Part shown: positions 54,493 to 63,998 of the stretch, one piece after another
Position numbering within the stretch: the stretch's first letter is position 1
Layout of the letters: every line of letters begins with the position of its first letter
Assembly (NCBI RefSeq): GCF_000732615.1
Contig: NZ_JPGL01000014.1
Span: 62,001-126,000, forward strand
Direction of reading: 5' to 3'
Length of the DNA stretch: 64,000 bases
Source of the DNA: Burkholderia paludis
GTDB taxonomy: Bacteria > Pseudomonadota > Gammaproteobacteria > Burkholderiales > Burkholderiaceae
Program-made: the position numbers and the translations under genes
Notes under the pieces: model-generated
What the model was told of the DNA's origin: nothing
What the model saw: the letters and a program-made list of their open reading frames with translations, nothing else
Databases searched by the model: none

Positions 54493-55746
54493 TCACGATG
54501 CCGAGTAATGCGTGTTGAAGACCGCGCGCAGTGTCGACGGATCGGTCGCGAAGTCGCCCCACAGCGGCCCGTCGTTCTGCGTGAACGCGAACGATGCGGT
54601 GCTGACCGACGCGAGGCGGAAGCGCCATTGCGCCGCTTCCTGGCGGAACGCTGTGAGCTGCATGTCGGACAGCGCCGTCTGCGCGCTCGCGAGGGTGACG
54701 AGCGGGTCGACCGGGCGGTTCGCCACGCGCACCTCGAAATGCAGGTGCGGGCCGGTCGCCGCGCCGGTCATCCCGACCGAGCCGATGCGCTGGCCCTGCG
54801 CCACGGTGTCGCCGGTCTTGAGCCCGGCCGCGAATGCGGACAGGTGCGCGTAATAGGTCGAATAGCCGTCGGCGTGATCGACGATCACGTAGCGGCCGTA
54901 GCCGCCCGGATCGGTGCCGACGAACGACACCACGCCGTCGGCCGCCGCGTCGACGGGCGTGCCGGTGGGCGCGGCGAGATCGACCCCCGTGTGGAACGCC
55001 ATCGCCTGCGACAGCGGATGGATGCGCTCGCCGAAGAACGAGCTGATACGGGTCCACCTGACCGGCATCGTGAACGCGGCGGCTTCGAGCGGCGCGCCGT
55101 CGAGCGCGTAGTACGCGCCGTGCCCGGCGCCGGGTGCGCGGAACCAGATCGCGCCGAATGTGCGGCCGGCCACGCGCAGCTCGAGCGCGGTGAGGCGCGG
55201 CGTGCCGTCGCCCGTATCGAACGCGATGCGGTAGTAGTCGCCGCGTTGCGCGCTCGCGCGCATCGCGACCTTGCCGCTCACGAGATCGCCGAGCTGGATG
55301 CGGACTTCGGGCGGCACGTCGAGACGGTTCAGCGTATCGGACAGCGTGAGCTCGATGTTGCCCGCGCGCATCCCGTGCGGGCTGTCGGGGGTCGCGAACC
55401 GGAACAGGTTCGCATAGCCGAGCATGTCGTTGCGGTGCGCGCTGAGCGGGGCGAACAGGCCGGGCTGCACGTTGCGGTCGTTGCGCTCGCCGATCGTGCG
55501 GGCGAGTTCGCTCGTCACGAAATGCTGCGCGGTCGGGAACGGCGTGTCGGACAGCACGCGCTGCGGCAACGCGGCCGTGCCCGAGTCGACGGCGCCCGGC
55601 AGTTGCGACACGGCCGGCAGCGCGGCGAAGCCGAGTGCGGCAAGGGCGCCGAGCACGGCGGCCGGCACGAGCGCGCGCATGACGCGCTGCGTGCGGCCGG
55701 GTGCGGAAGCATCAGGGGGGGCGGCAGGCTTGACCAAGGTGTCCAC
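54493..55746 (-). CDS. M23-family zinc metallopeptidase (murein endopeptidase type)
   Basis: This 417-residue protein has a short cytoplasmic start, a membrane anchor at about 27-47, an OapA/M23 N-terminal region and a C-terminal LytM domain. The zinc ligands are His252 and Asp256 (MAFHTGVDLAAP) and His336 in GPHLHFEV, with His334 as catalytic base. With all ligands present it should be an active cell-wall D,D-endopeptidase in the periplasm, like MepM. The start is GTG 55746. It is convergent to the ABC permease gene and monocistronic. Confidence 0.9.
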   Translation of the reverse strand: MDTLVKPAAPPDASAPGRTQRVMRALVPAAVLGALAALGFAALPAVSQLPGAVDSGTAALPQRVLSDTPFPTAQHFVTSELARTIGERNDRNVQPGLFAPLSAHRNDMLGYANLFRFATPDSPHGMRAGNIELTLSDTLNRLDVPPEVRIQLGDLVSGKVAMRASAQRGDYYRIAFDTGDGTPRLTALELRVAGRTFGAIWFRAPGAGHGAYYALDGAPLEAAAFTMPVRWTRISSFFGERIHPLSQAMAFHTGVDLAAPTGTPVDAAADGVVSFVGTDPGGYGRYVIVDHADGYSTYYAHLSAFAAGLKTGDTVAQGQRIGSVGMTGAATGPHLHFEVRVANRPVDPLVTLASAQTALSDMQLTAFRQEAAQWRFRLASVSTASFAFTQNDGPLWGDFATDPSTLRAVFNTHYSAS

Positions 55747-56071
55747 ATCCAGGAAAGCGGTTCAAAGGGGTGTGGGCAGGGGCCGCCGGCGATGCATCCG
55801 TCGAGCGACGGGCGGGCGGCGGGCGTGCAACAAGACAGGGCCCGCCAGGGGCCTGTGTCGTTTCCGTTCGACCCAACGCGCGGGGCGGGCCCGCTTCGAA
55901 CGGCGGCGTGCATACCGGGTCGAACCCGGATATCACGAAGACGCTAAAGAGAGATGACCGCGTCAGTCTACCGATGTTCCGCGAATCGTTAAAAATTTTA
56001 AAGAGGGTCAGCTCGGCCGTTCCGCAGTGCGATAAATCGGGCTAAACCGGCATTTGTTACGCCAATTCCCG
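55747..56071. promoter_or_regulatory. Promoter region of the M23 peptidase gene
   Basis: No gene is seen. An imperfect hairpin ACAGGGCCC-GCCA-GGGGCCTGT lies near 55835-55856, within the leader of the minus-strand peptidase gene. Further upstream an AT-rich stretch with TTAAAAATTTTAA (55990-56002) probably contains the promoter. The amrR gene ends at the right edge. Confidence 0.4.
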
Positions 56072-56719
56072 TCAGTCCGGCAATTTGTGTGCGCCCCTGC
56101 GCAGCGCGGCCGACGCGCGCACGGCGTCGAAGCCGGCGTCGAGCATTGCCTCCGCGTCGTTCCACAGGTTGCCGCGCAGCCGGTTGGTCCAGATCATCGA
56201 CGCGAACACGCCTTCGAGCAGCGACACGAGATAGACGGCGGCCAGGTGCACGTCGAGATCGGCGGCGATTTCGCCGGCCGCGATCGCGCGGCGCAGCAGC
56301 GCCTTCGTGATCCGCAGCATCTGCAGTTCGAGCAGCATGCGGCGCCGCTGCAGCGCGCCGTTCTCCTCGCTCTGCTCGCACTTCGTATAGAGGATCACGA
56401 GCACGCGCTGCATCGGGCCGGGCTCACCGCATTCCTGCAGATAGTGCGACGCGGCGCGCCGCAGCGTGGCGAGCGGCGGCAGCCCGTCGCCGGCGTCGAA
56501 GCCTTCCGACGTACGCGCGAACGCGCGGTCGCACATCGCCAGACACACTTCCATCTTGTTGCGGTAGTGGCCGTAGACGGCGCCGCGCGACATGCCGGCC
56601 GCTTCGGCGAGATCCGCCATCGCGGTTTGCGCGACGCCTTTCTCGAGCAGCACGAGCTCGGCGGCGTCGAGGATCCGGTGCTTGATGGCGAGCGATTCTT
56701 CGCGGGTCTTGCGGGCCAT
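56072..56719 (-). CDS. amrR: TetR-family efflux repressor (AmrR-like)
   Basis: This 215-residue regulator has the AcrR-type N-terminus: MARKTREESLAIKHRILDAA, the helix-turn-helix AMADLAEAAGMSRGAVYGHY, and a TetR_C_2 ligand domain. It diverges from an AmrAB-OprA-type efflux operon, the usual arrangement for AmrR/TtgR/AcrR repressors, and so should repress the pump and itself until a drug binds. Mutations in such repressors commonly raise efflux. Confidence 0.85.
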   Translation of the reverse strand: MARKTREESLAIKHRILDAAELVLLEKGVAQTAMADLAEAAGMSRGAVYGHYRNKMEVCLAMCDRAFARTSEGFDAGDGLPPLATLRRAASHYLQECGEPGPMQRVLVILYTKCEQSEENGALQRRRMLLELQMLRITKALLRRAIAAGEIAADLDVHLAAVYLVSLLEGVFASMIWTNRLRGNLWNDAEAMLDAGFDAVRASAALRRGAHKLPD

Positions 56720-56753
56720 GTCCTGAAATTCCTTACAATTCGCTGTCGTTTTA

Positions 56754-56785
56754 TTGAGACAGTATGACGGTCAGATTGAAACAGT
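56754..56785. promoter_or_regulatory. Direct repeat TTGARACAGT in the amr control region
   Basis: TTGAGACAGT (56754-56763) and TTGAAACAGT (56776-56785) are direct repeats with starts 22 bp apart, about two helical turns. They lie between amrR and the efflux genes. They may be half-sites for a dimer pair of AmrR or another regulator. Confidence 0.4.
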
Positions 56786-56792
56786 GTGTATT

Positions 56793-56812
56793 TAATCAGT
56801 CGTGACTGATTA
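56793..56812. promoter_or_regulatory. 20-bp palindrome overlapping a TATAAT element, probable AmrR operator
   Basis: TAATCAGTC-GT-GACTGATTA has perfect 9-bp arms. Its right arm runs into TATAAT (56811-56816), a consensus -10 hexamer oriented towards amrA, 57 bp before the amrA start. A repressor bound here would block polymerase directly. Confidence 0.65.
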
Positions 56813-56868
56813 TAATCGGCCACCCCGAACCGCCGCATTGTATCGGCGGCGAACGATCCGAGGTCACT

Positions 56869-58068
56869 ATGAACAACAATCGCTCCCTGTTGCGCCACCG
56901 GCTGGCGCCGTTCGCGCTGGCGGCCATGCTGGTCCTGGCCGGATGCGGAAAGGGCGACAAGGACGCCGCGCCGGAGGCCGTGAAGCAGGCGAACGTCGTG
57001 ACGGTGCGCCCGACGGCCGTGCCGATGACCGTCGAGCTGCCGGGCCGGCTCGATGCGTACCGGCAGGCGGAGGTGCGCGCGCGGGTCGCCGGCATCGTGA
57101 CGGCGCGCACCTACGAGGAAGGCCAGGAAGTGAAGCAGGGCGCGGTGCTGTTCCGCATCGATCCGGCGCCGCTGAAGGCCGCGCGCGATGCCGCGCAGGG
57201 CGCGCTCGCGAAGGCGCAGGCCGCCGCGCTCGCGGCGAGCGACAAGCGTCGCCGCTACGAGGACCTCGTGCGCGATCGCGCGGTCAGCGAGCGCGACCAC
57301 ACCGAGGCCGTCGCGGCCGACACGCAGGCGAAGGCCGAGGTGGCGTCCGCGAAGGCCGAGCTGGCGCGGGCGCAGTTGCAGCTCGACTATGCGACGGTCA
57401 CCGCGCCGATCGCCGGCCGCGCCCGGCGCGCGCTCGTGACCGAGGGCGCGCTGGTCGGCCAGGACCAGGCAACGCCGCTCACGACCGTCGAGCAGCTCGA
57501 TCCGATCTACGTGAACTTCTCGCAGCCGGCCGCCGATGTCGACGCGCTGCGCCGCGCGGTGAGGAGCGGGCGCGCGACGGGCATTGCGCAGCACGACATC
57601 GCCGTGACGCTGCTGCGCGCCGACGGCAGCGCCTATCCGCTGAAGGGCAAGCTGCTGTTCAGCGATCTCGCGGTCGATCCGACCACCGACACCGTCGCGA
57701 TGCGCGCGCTGTTCCCGAATCCGGAGCGCGAGCTGTTGCCGGGCGCGTATGTGCGGATCGCGCTCGACACGGCGGTCGACCAGCGGGCGATCCTCGTGCC
57801 GCGCGATGCGCTGCTGCGCACGAGCGACCGCACGTCGGTGCGCGTCGTCGGCCCGAACGGCAAGGTCAAGGACGTCGAGGTCGCAGCCGACCAGATGAGC
57901 GGCCGTGACTGGCGCATCACGCGCGGCCTGACGGGCGGCGAGCGCGTGATCGTCGACGACGTCGCGCAGTTCGCGCCCGATACGGCCGTCAAGCCCGTCG
58001 AGAAGGCGCCGCCATCGAAGGCGGCGCCGGCAGCGGCCGCCTCGCAGGCGGCCGCCCGTCAAACCTGA
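56869..58068 (+). CDS. amrA: RND efflux periplasmic adaptor (AmrA-like)
   Basis: This 399-residue membrane-fusion lipoprotein has the lipobox LAGC (Cys26), then the barrel-sandwich lipoyl halves (VEVRARVAGIVTARTYEEGQ class; here EVRARVAGIVTARTYEEGQE), an alpha-hairpin (residues 105-160) and beta-barrel and membrane-proximal domains. It links the AmrB pump to the OprA channel. It is closest to AmrA/AcrA proteins of the aminoglycoside and macrolide efflux group. The C-terminal 30 residues are Ala/Pro-rich. Confidence 0.88.
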   Translation: MNNNRSLLRHRLAPFALAAMLVLAGCGKGDKDAAPEAVKQANVVTVRPTAVPMTVELPGRLDAYRQAEVRARVAGIVTARTYEEGQEVKQGAVLFRIDPAPLKAARDAAQGALAKAQAAALAASDKRRRYEDLVRDRAVSERDHTEAVAADTQAKAEVASAKAELARAQLQLDYATVTAPIAGRARRALVTEGALVGQDQATPLTTVEQLDPIYVNFSQPAADVDALRRAVRSGRATGIAQHDIAVTLLRADGSAYPLKGKLLFSDLAVDPTTDTVAMRALFPNPERELLPGAYVRIALDTAVDQRAILVPRDALLRTSDRTSVRVVGPNGKVKDVEVAADQMSGRDWRITRGLTGGERVIVDDVAQFAPDTAVKPVEKAPPSKAAPAAAASQAAARQT

Positions 58069-58088
58069 CCGGTTCAAACCAGACCACC

Positions 58089-61000
58089 ATGGCACGTTTC
58101 TTCATCGATCGCCCCGTCTTCGCGTGGGTGATCGCAATCTTCATCATGCTGGGCGGCGTGTTCGCGATCCGCGCGCTGCCCGTTGCGCAGTATCCGGACA
58201 TCGCGCCGCCCGTCGTCAGCATTTATGCGACGTACCCGGGCGCGTCGGCGCAGGTCGTCGAGGAATCGGTGACCGCGCTGATCGAGCGCGAGATGAACGG
58301 CGCGCCCGGGCTGATGTACACGTCGGCCACCAGCAGCGCCGGGATGGCGTCGCTGTACCTCACGTTCAAGCAGGGCGTGAACGCCGATCTCGCGGCCGTC
58401 GAAGTGCAGAACCGGCTGAAGACGGTCGAGGCGCGATTGCCCGAGCCCGTGCGGCGCGACGGCATCCAGGTCGAGAAGGCCGCCGACAACATCCAGCTCG
58501 TGGTGTCGCTGACGTCCGAAGACGGCCGGATGACGGACGTGCAGCTCGGCGAATATGCGTCGGCGAACGTCGTGCAGGCGCTGCGCCGCGTGGAAGGGGT
58601 CGGCAAGGTCCAGTTCTGGGGCGCCGAATACGCGATGCGGATCTGGCCCGACCCGGTGAAGCTGGCCGGGCACGGCCTCACCGCGTCGGATATCGCATCG
58701 GCCGTGCGCGCGCACAACGCGCGCGTGACGATCGGCGACATCGGCCGCTCCGCGGTGCCGGCCAGCGCGCCGATCGCGGCGACCGTGTTCGCCGACGCGC
58801 CGCTGAAGACGCCGGCCGATTTCGGCGCGATCGCGCTGCGCACGCAGGCCGACGGCTCCGCGCTCCATCTGCGCGACGTCGCGCGCATCGAGTTCGGCGG
58901 CAACGACTACAACTATCCGTCGTACGTGAACGGCAAGGTCGCGACCGGGATGGGCATCAAGCTCGCACCGGGCTCGAACGCGGTGTCCACCGAGCGCCGC
59001 GTGCGCGCGACGATGGACGAGCTGTCCGCGTACTTCCCGCCCGGCGTGAAATACCAGATTCCGTACGAGACGTCGTCGTTCGTGCGCGTGTCGATGAACA
59101 AGGTCGTCACGACGCTGATCGAGGCCGGCGTGCTGGTGTTCCTCGTGATGTACCTGTTCATGCAGAACCTGCGTGCGACGCTGATCCCGACGCTGGTCGT
59201 GCCGGTCGCGCTCGCGGGCACCTTCGGCGTGATGTATGCGGCGGGCTTCTCGATCAACGTGCTGACGATGTTCGGGATGGTGCTGGCGATCGGCATCCTG
59301 GTCGACGACGCGATCGTCGTGGTCGAGAACGTCGAGCGGCTGATGGTGGAGGAAGGGCTCGGGCCCTACGACGCGACCGTGAAGGCGATGAAGCAGATCA
59401 GCGGCGCGATCGTCGGGATCACCGTGGTGCTGACGTCGGTGTTCGTGCCGATGGCGTTCTTCGGCGGCGCGGTGGGCAACATCTACCGGCAGTTCGCGCT
59501 GTCGCTCGCGGTGTCGATCGGCTTCTCGGCTTTCCTTGCGTTGTCGCTGACGCCCGCGCTGTGCGCGACGCTGCTCAAGCCCGTGGCCGGCGGCCATCAC
59601 GAGAAGCGCGGCTTCTTCGGCTGGTTCAACCGCTTCGTCGCGCGCTCGACGCAGCGCTACGCGACGCGCGTCGGCGCGATGCTGAAGAAGCCGGTGCGCT
59701 GGCTCGTCGTGTACGGCGCGCTGACCGCGGCCGCGGCGGTGATGCTCACGCAGTTGCCGACCGCGTTCCTGCCGGACGAGGACCAGGGCAACTTCATGGT
59801 GATGGTGATTCGCCCGCAGGGCACGCCGCTGGCGGAAACGATGGCGAGCGTGCGGGAAGTGGAGTCGGCGATCCGCAACGACGAGCCGTCCGCGTATACG
59901 TTCGCGCTCGGCGGCTTCAACCTGTACGGCGAGGGGCCGAACGGCGGGATGATCTTCGTCACGCTGAAGAACTGGAAAGCGCGCCAGGCCGGGCGCGATC
60001 ACGTGCAGGCGATCGTCGCGCGCATCAACGAGCGCTTCGCGGGCACGCCGAACACGACGGTGTTCGCGATGAACTCGCCGGCGCTGCCCGATCTCGGCTC
60101 GACGAGCGGCTTCGATTTCCGGCTGCAGAATCGCGGCGGGCTCGACTACGCGACGTTCAGCGCCGCGCGCGAGCAACTGCTCGCGGCGGGCGGCAAGGAT
60201 CCGGCGCTCACCGACCTGATGTTCGCCGGCACGCAGGACGCGCCGCAACTGAAGCTCGACATCGATCGCGCGAAGGCGTCCGCGCTGGGCGTATCGATGG
60301 ACGAGATCAACACGACGCTCGCGGTGATGTTCGGCTCCGACTATATCGGCGATTTCATGCACGGCACGCAGGTGCGACGCGTGGTGGTGCAGGCCGACGG
60401 GCTGCACCGACTCGATCCGGACGACGTGAAGAAGCTGCGCGTGCGCAACGCGCGCGGCGAGATGGTGCCGCTGGCGGCGTTCACGACGCTGCACTGGACG
60501 CTCGGGCCGCCGCAGCTCACGCGCTACAACGGCTATCCGTCGTTCACGATCAACGGCGCGGCGGCGCAGGGCCACAGCAGCGGCGACGCGATGGGCGCGA
60601 TCGAGCGGATCGCGGCGAAGCTGCCGGCCGGCATCGGCTACGCGTGGTCGGGGCAGTCGTTCGAGGAGCGGCTGTCGGGTGCGCAGGCGCCGATGCTGTT
60701 CGCGCTGTCGGTGCTCGTCGTGTTCCTCGCGCTCGCGGCGCTCTACGAGAGCTGGTCGATTCCGTTCGCGGTGATGCTGGTCGTCCCGCTCGGCGTGATC
60801 GGCGCGGTGCTCGGCGTGACGCTGCGGGCGATGCCGAACGACATTTATTTCAAGGTGGGGCTGATCGCGACGATCGGGCTGTCCGCGAAGAACGCGATCC
60901 TGATCGTCGAAGTCGCGAAGGATCTGGTCGCGCAGCGCATGTCGCTCGCCGACGCCGCGCTCGAGGCCGCGCGTCTGCGGCTGCGGCCGATCGTGATGAC

Positions 61001-61226
61001 GTCGCTCGCGTTCGGCGTCGGCGTGCTGCCGCTCGCGTTCGCGTCGGGCGCCGCGTCCGGTGCGCAGACGGCGATCGGCACCGGGGTGCTCGGCGGGGTG
61101 ATCACGGCGACCGTGCTCGCGGTGTTCCTCGTCCCGCTGTTTTTCGTGATCGTCGGCCGCCTGTTCGACGTCGGCCCGCGCCGACGCGGCGGGGCGCAGC
61201 CGGCGACGATGGAGGGTTCTCGATGA
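58089..61226 (+). CDS. amrB: RND efflux pump, inner-membrane transporter (AmrB-like)
   Basis: This 1045-residue HAE1-family pump has 12 predicted helices in two repeats. The first helix MARFFIDRPVFAWVIAIFIM is followed by a large periplasmic loop. The proton-relay segment GILVDDAIVVVENVERLM contains the paired Asp, and the fourth-to-sixth helix motif GLSAKNAILIVEVAKDL carries the essential Lys. Its length is standard. AmrAB-OprA exports aminoglycosides and macrolides in Burkholderia. It is 20 bp after amrA and overlaps the start of oprA by four bases. Confidence 0.92.
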   Translation: MARFFIDRPVFAWVIAIFIMLGGVFAIRALPVAQYPDIAPPVVSIYATYPGASAQVVEESVTALIEREMNGAPGLMYTSATSSAGMASLYLTFKQGVNADLAAVEVQNRLKTVEARLPEPVRRDGIQVEKAADNIQLVVSLTSEDGRMTDVQLGEYASANVVQALRRVEGVGKVQFWGAEYAMRIWPDPVKLAGHGLTASDIASAVRAHNARVTIGDIGRSAVPASAPIAATVFADAPLKTPADFGAIALRTQADGSALHLRDVARIEFGGNDYNYPSYVNGKVATGMGIKLAPGSNAVSTERRVRATMDELSAYFPPGVKYQIPYETSSFVRVSMNKVVTTLIEAGVLVFLVMYLFMQNLRATLIPTLVVPVALAGTFGVMYAAGFSINVLTMFGMVLAIGILVDDAIVVVENVERLMVEEGLGPYDATVKAMKQISGAIVGITVVLTSVFVPMAFFGGAVGNIYRQFALSLAVSIGFSAFLALSLTPALCATLLKPVAGGHHEKRGFFGWFNRFVARSTQRYATRVGAMLKKPVRWLVVYGALTAAAAVMLTQLPTAFLPDEDQGNFMVMVIRPQGTPLAETMASVREVESAIRNDEPSAYTFALGGFNLYGEGPNGGMIFVTLKNWKARQAGRDHVQAIVARINERFAGTPNTTVFAMNSPALPDLGSTSGFDFRLQNRGGLDYATFSAAREQLLAAGGKDPALTDLMFAGTQDAPQLKLDIDRAKASALGVSMDEINTTLAVMFGSDYIGDFMHGTQVRRVVVQADGLHRLDPDDVKKLRVRNARGEMVPLAAFTTLHWTLGPPQLTRYNGYPSFTINGAAAQGHSSGDAMGAIERIAAKLPAGIGYAWSGQSFEERLSGAQAPMLFALSVLVVFLALAALYESWSIPFAVMLVVPLGVIGAVLGVTLRAMPNDIYFKVGLIATIGLSAKNAILIVEVAKDLVAQRMSLADAALEAARLRLRPIVMTSLAFGVGVLPLAFASGAASGAQTAIGTGVLGGVITATVLAVFLVPLFFVIVGRLFDVGPRRRGGAQPATMEGSR

Positions 61227-62668
61227 TGTTCGCGCTGAATGCACGCGCCGCGTCGCGCAGTGGGCTCGTACTCGCCGCCGCACTCGCGCTGGCCGGCTGC
61301 TCGCTTGCACCGCACTACGAGCGGCCGGCGGCGCCGGTGCCGGCCGCCTATGCGCCTGCCGACGGCAGCGCCGCGCCGGCCGCCGATGCCGCGCAGCTCG
61401 ACGACTGGCGTACGTATTTCACCGATGCTGCGCTGCAGGCGTGGATCGACGCGGCGCTCGCGAACAACCGCGACCTGCGGATCGCGGCCGGCCGGCTCGA
61501 GGAAGCGCGGGCGCTGTATGGCGTGCAGCGCGCGGACCTGATGCCGTCGGTCGACGCGAATGTGGGCTACGAGCGTGTGCGCCAGTACGACCCGGTCGTG
61601 CGCGAAAGCGCGATCAGCGGTCTGTATCGCGCGGGCGTCGGCGTCAGCGCGTACGAACTCGATCTGTTCGGCCGCGTGCGCAACCTGTCCGATGCGGCGC
61701 TCGCCGAATATTTCGCGACGGCCGACGCGCAGCGCACGGTTCGCATCGGCGTGATCGCCGACGTGGCGGGTGCGTACGTGGCGGAGCGCTCGCTGCACGA
61801 GCAGCTTGCGCTGGCGCAGCGCACGCTGGATGCGCGCGAACGGATGGCCGCGCTCACGCAGCGCCGCTATGCGGCCGGCACGAGCGATGCGATCGAGCTG
61901 CGCTCGGCCGAGATGCTGGTGGCATCGGCGCGGGCGTCGCAGGCCGCGCTGCAGCGCGAGCATGCGCAGGCCGTGCGGGCGCTGCAGTTGCTCGCGGGCG
62001 ATTTCGCGCGCAACGTGCCGGCCGATCCGACCACGCTCGATACGCTGTCGATGGCCCCCGTGGCGCCCGGCGCACCGAGCGCGCTGCTCGAGCGCCGGCC
62101 GGACATCCGGCAGGCGGAAGCGCGGCTCAAGGCGGCCAACGCGCAGATCGGCGCCGCGCGCGCGGCGTTCTTTCCGCGCATCGCGCTGACGACCGACTAC
62201 GGTTCGGTGAGCGACGCGTTCTCGAGCCTGTTCTCGGCCGGCACGAGCGTCTGGACGTTCGCGCCGCGCATCACGCTGCCGATCTTCGCGGGCGGGCGCA
62301 ATCGCGCGAACCTCGACGTCGCGAACGCGCGCAAGCACATCGCGGTGGCCGAATACGAGAAGACCGTGCAGACCGCGTTCCGTGAAGTGGCCGACGCGTT
62401 CGCCGCGCGCGGCTGGATCGATCGCCAGCTCGAGGCGCAGCAGGCCGTGCACACGGCCGACGGTCAGCGGCTGAGGCTCGCGGAGCGCCGCTATGCGGGC
62501 GGCGTCGCGACGTATCTCGAACTGCTCGATGCGCAGCGCAGCACGTACGAGTCGGGGCAGGAACTGATCCGGCTCAAGCAGCTCAGGCTCGCGAATGCGA
62601 TCGCGCTGTACCGTGCGCTTGGCGGCGGCTGGTCGCCGGCATCGGCGGAGGCGTCCACGTCGGCGTAG
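61223..62668 (+). CDS. oprA: RND efflux outer-membrane channel (OprA-like)
   Basis: This 481-residue outer-membrane factor has a lipobox LAGC (residues 24-27) and two TolC-type repeats: RDLRIAAGRLEEARALYGVQ, the turn GVSAYELDLFGRVRNLSDAA and its second-half partner TLPIFAGGRNRANLDVANAR. It completes the tripartite pump. The ATG at 61223 overlaps the amrB stop; an ATG directly after it (61226) is the alternative. Confidence 0.9.
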   Translation: MMFALNARAASRSGLVLAAALALAGCSLAPHYERPAAPVPAAYAPADGSAAPAADAAQLDDWRTYFTDAALQAWIDAALANNRDLRIAAGRLEEARALYGVQRADLMPSVDANVGYERVRQYDPVVRESAISGLYRAGVGVSAYELDLFGRVRNLSDAALAEYFATADAQRTVRIGVIADVAGAYVAERSLHEQLALAQRTLDARERMAALTQRRYAAGTSDAIELRSAEMLVASARASQAALQREHAQAVRALQLLAGDFARNVPADPTTLDTLSMAPVAPGAPSALLERRPDIRQAEARLKAANAQIGAARAAFFPRIALTTDYGSVSDAFSSLFSAGTSVWTFAPRITLPIFAGGRNRANLDVANARKHIAVAEYEKTVQTAFREVADAFAARGWIDRQLEAQQAVHTADGQRLRLAERRYAGGVATYLELLDAQRSTYESGQELIRLKQLRLANAIALYRALGGGWSPASAEASTSA

Positions 62669-62677
62669 TGCCCGTCA

Positions 62678-62701
62678 CCGTCGTGCCGCCCGGCACGACG
62701 G
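62678..62701 (+). terminator. Hairpin 10 bp after oprA, possible terminator
   Basis: CCGTCGTGCC and GGCACGACGG form a perfect 10-bp stem with a 4-base loop, directly after the efflux operon. No T-tract follows, so it could be a factor-dependent terminator or an mRNA 3'-end protector. Confidence 0.6.
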
Positions 62702-63485
62702 CGGCGTAACGTTTCGACATACGTACCGTCGCCGCTTCATCCGGTATCGCCGCGCAGGCGGCAGGCCGGCCTGCCGGTCGGGACGTTTCCCGTCCCGTGA
62801 CCGCGCACACCTGACGGCCGGAAACGGCCCCGTCCCTGGATTGCCCTTGCCGCGATCCCGCGCGAACGTGCGCGGTCCGTTTTCCTTTCCCTTCTTCGAC
62901 GATGTGCCCCGCGGATCGCGTGCCGATGGCCGTCCATGCACGCGCTTTCCGCCCGGGAATTGACGTCCGGATTAATCCATGTATTGAAATCAATCGGGGC
63001 GTCAAAGTGTCGCAGTAAAACGTTTGTATTCGAGGCGCAATCGTTTGCGCAAAAGAATCGATCCGATTGAATCGATGGTTCATTTCCTGTCAGTTGAAAA
63101 TGATTTGATATTGGCGTTGTCGATCGACAACGATGGCGGCATCTGACAATGTTTTGTCTTTTTCACGACGAATCTTGCGCGAGCCAATGCCAGAAATGAG
63201 GAGCGGGGTGAATCCGGTTGCCGGCCGGAAAAGTCTTTAATCTTCAGTTATTTCCTGAAAATAAAAAAGGACTGCGGATAAAAATGATGTGACTCGAAAT
63301 TCGCAGGAAATGGCGTGGAATTGAAGGGTTAAATCTGACATTGTCAGGCGCATTTGACAATGATTTACAAATAACTTTCAGAATTATCTCGATAATGCTG
63401 CCTCGTGTCGGACGGAAGCCAACCATGGCTGCCGTTTGTGTCCGCCACGTCGTCCATTCCATTTGCACTCCTTACGGGAAACGTC
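62702..63485. promoter_or_regulatory. Long AT-rich regulatory region before the second fimbrial cluster
   Basis: No gene is supported. After about 62970 the sequence turns AT-rich and contains several dyads with the same GACAA/TTGTC core: the 18-bp perfect palindrome CGTTGTCGATCGACAACG (63115-63132), GACAA-TGTT-TTGTC (63145-63158), CTGACA-T-TGTCAG (63335-63347) and a half-site TTGACAA (63354-63360). These probably control the pilin gene at 63486. Confidence 0.55.
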
Positions 63486-63998
63486 ATGAAAAAATCCCTC
63501 CTGACCGCTGTCGCATTCGCGGCCCTGTCGACCTCGGCCTTCGCAGCGGGCACCGGCACGATCAACTTCACGGGCGAGATCGTCGCGGGCGCATGCGGCA
63601 TCGATTCGGGCTCGGTCAACCAGACCGTCAACCTCGGCAAGGTGCCGACCAACGTGTTCAAGCAGGCTGGCGACAAGTCGACGCCGACCAACTTCGACAT
63701 CAAGCTGACCGATTGCGACACGAGCATCGCGCAGAACGCGTACTTCACGTTCACGGGCACGTCGAGCGCGGGCCAGCCGAAGCTGCTCGCGACGATCGGC
63801 TCGGCCACCAACGTCGGCATCCGCCTGCAGGCGGCGTCGGGTGAATACCTCGACAACGGCGCCGAGCAGAAGGCGCCGACCGTGCTGCAGAACGGCACGA
63901 ACATCGCGCGCTTCGCAGCCATGTACGAAGCGACCGCGGCCGGCGTGACGCCGGGTACCGCCGACGGCGTGGCGAACTTCACGGTCCGCTACCAGTAA
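63486..63998 (+). CDS. fimA: Type 1-like fimbrial major pilin (FimA family)
   Basis: This 170-residue protein has a signal peptide (cleaved near AFA-AG, residue 21) and a full FimA pilin domain: GTINFTGEIVAGACGIDSGS with the first Cys, KLTDCDTSI with the second, GIRLQAASGEYLDNG, and the C-terminal strand GVANFTVRYQ. A GGGAA site precedes the ATG at 63486. The gene is complete, ending two bases before the window edge. Chaperone, usher and adhesin genes of this cluster are expected just beyond the window. It is not closely similar to the pilin at 42161, so the organism has at least two fimbrial systems here. Confidence 0.92.
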   Translation: MKKSLLTAVAFAALSTSAFAAGTGTINFTGEIVAGACGIDSGSVNQTVNLGKVPTNVFKQAGDKSTPTNFDIKLTDCDTSIAQNAYFTFTGTSSAGQPKLLATIGSATNVGIRLQAASGEYLDNGAEQKAPTVLQNGTNIARFAAMYEATAAGVTPGTADGVANFTVRYQ

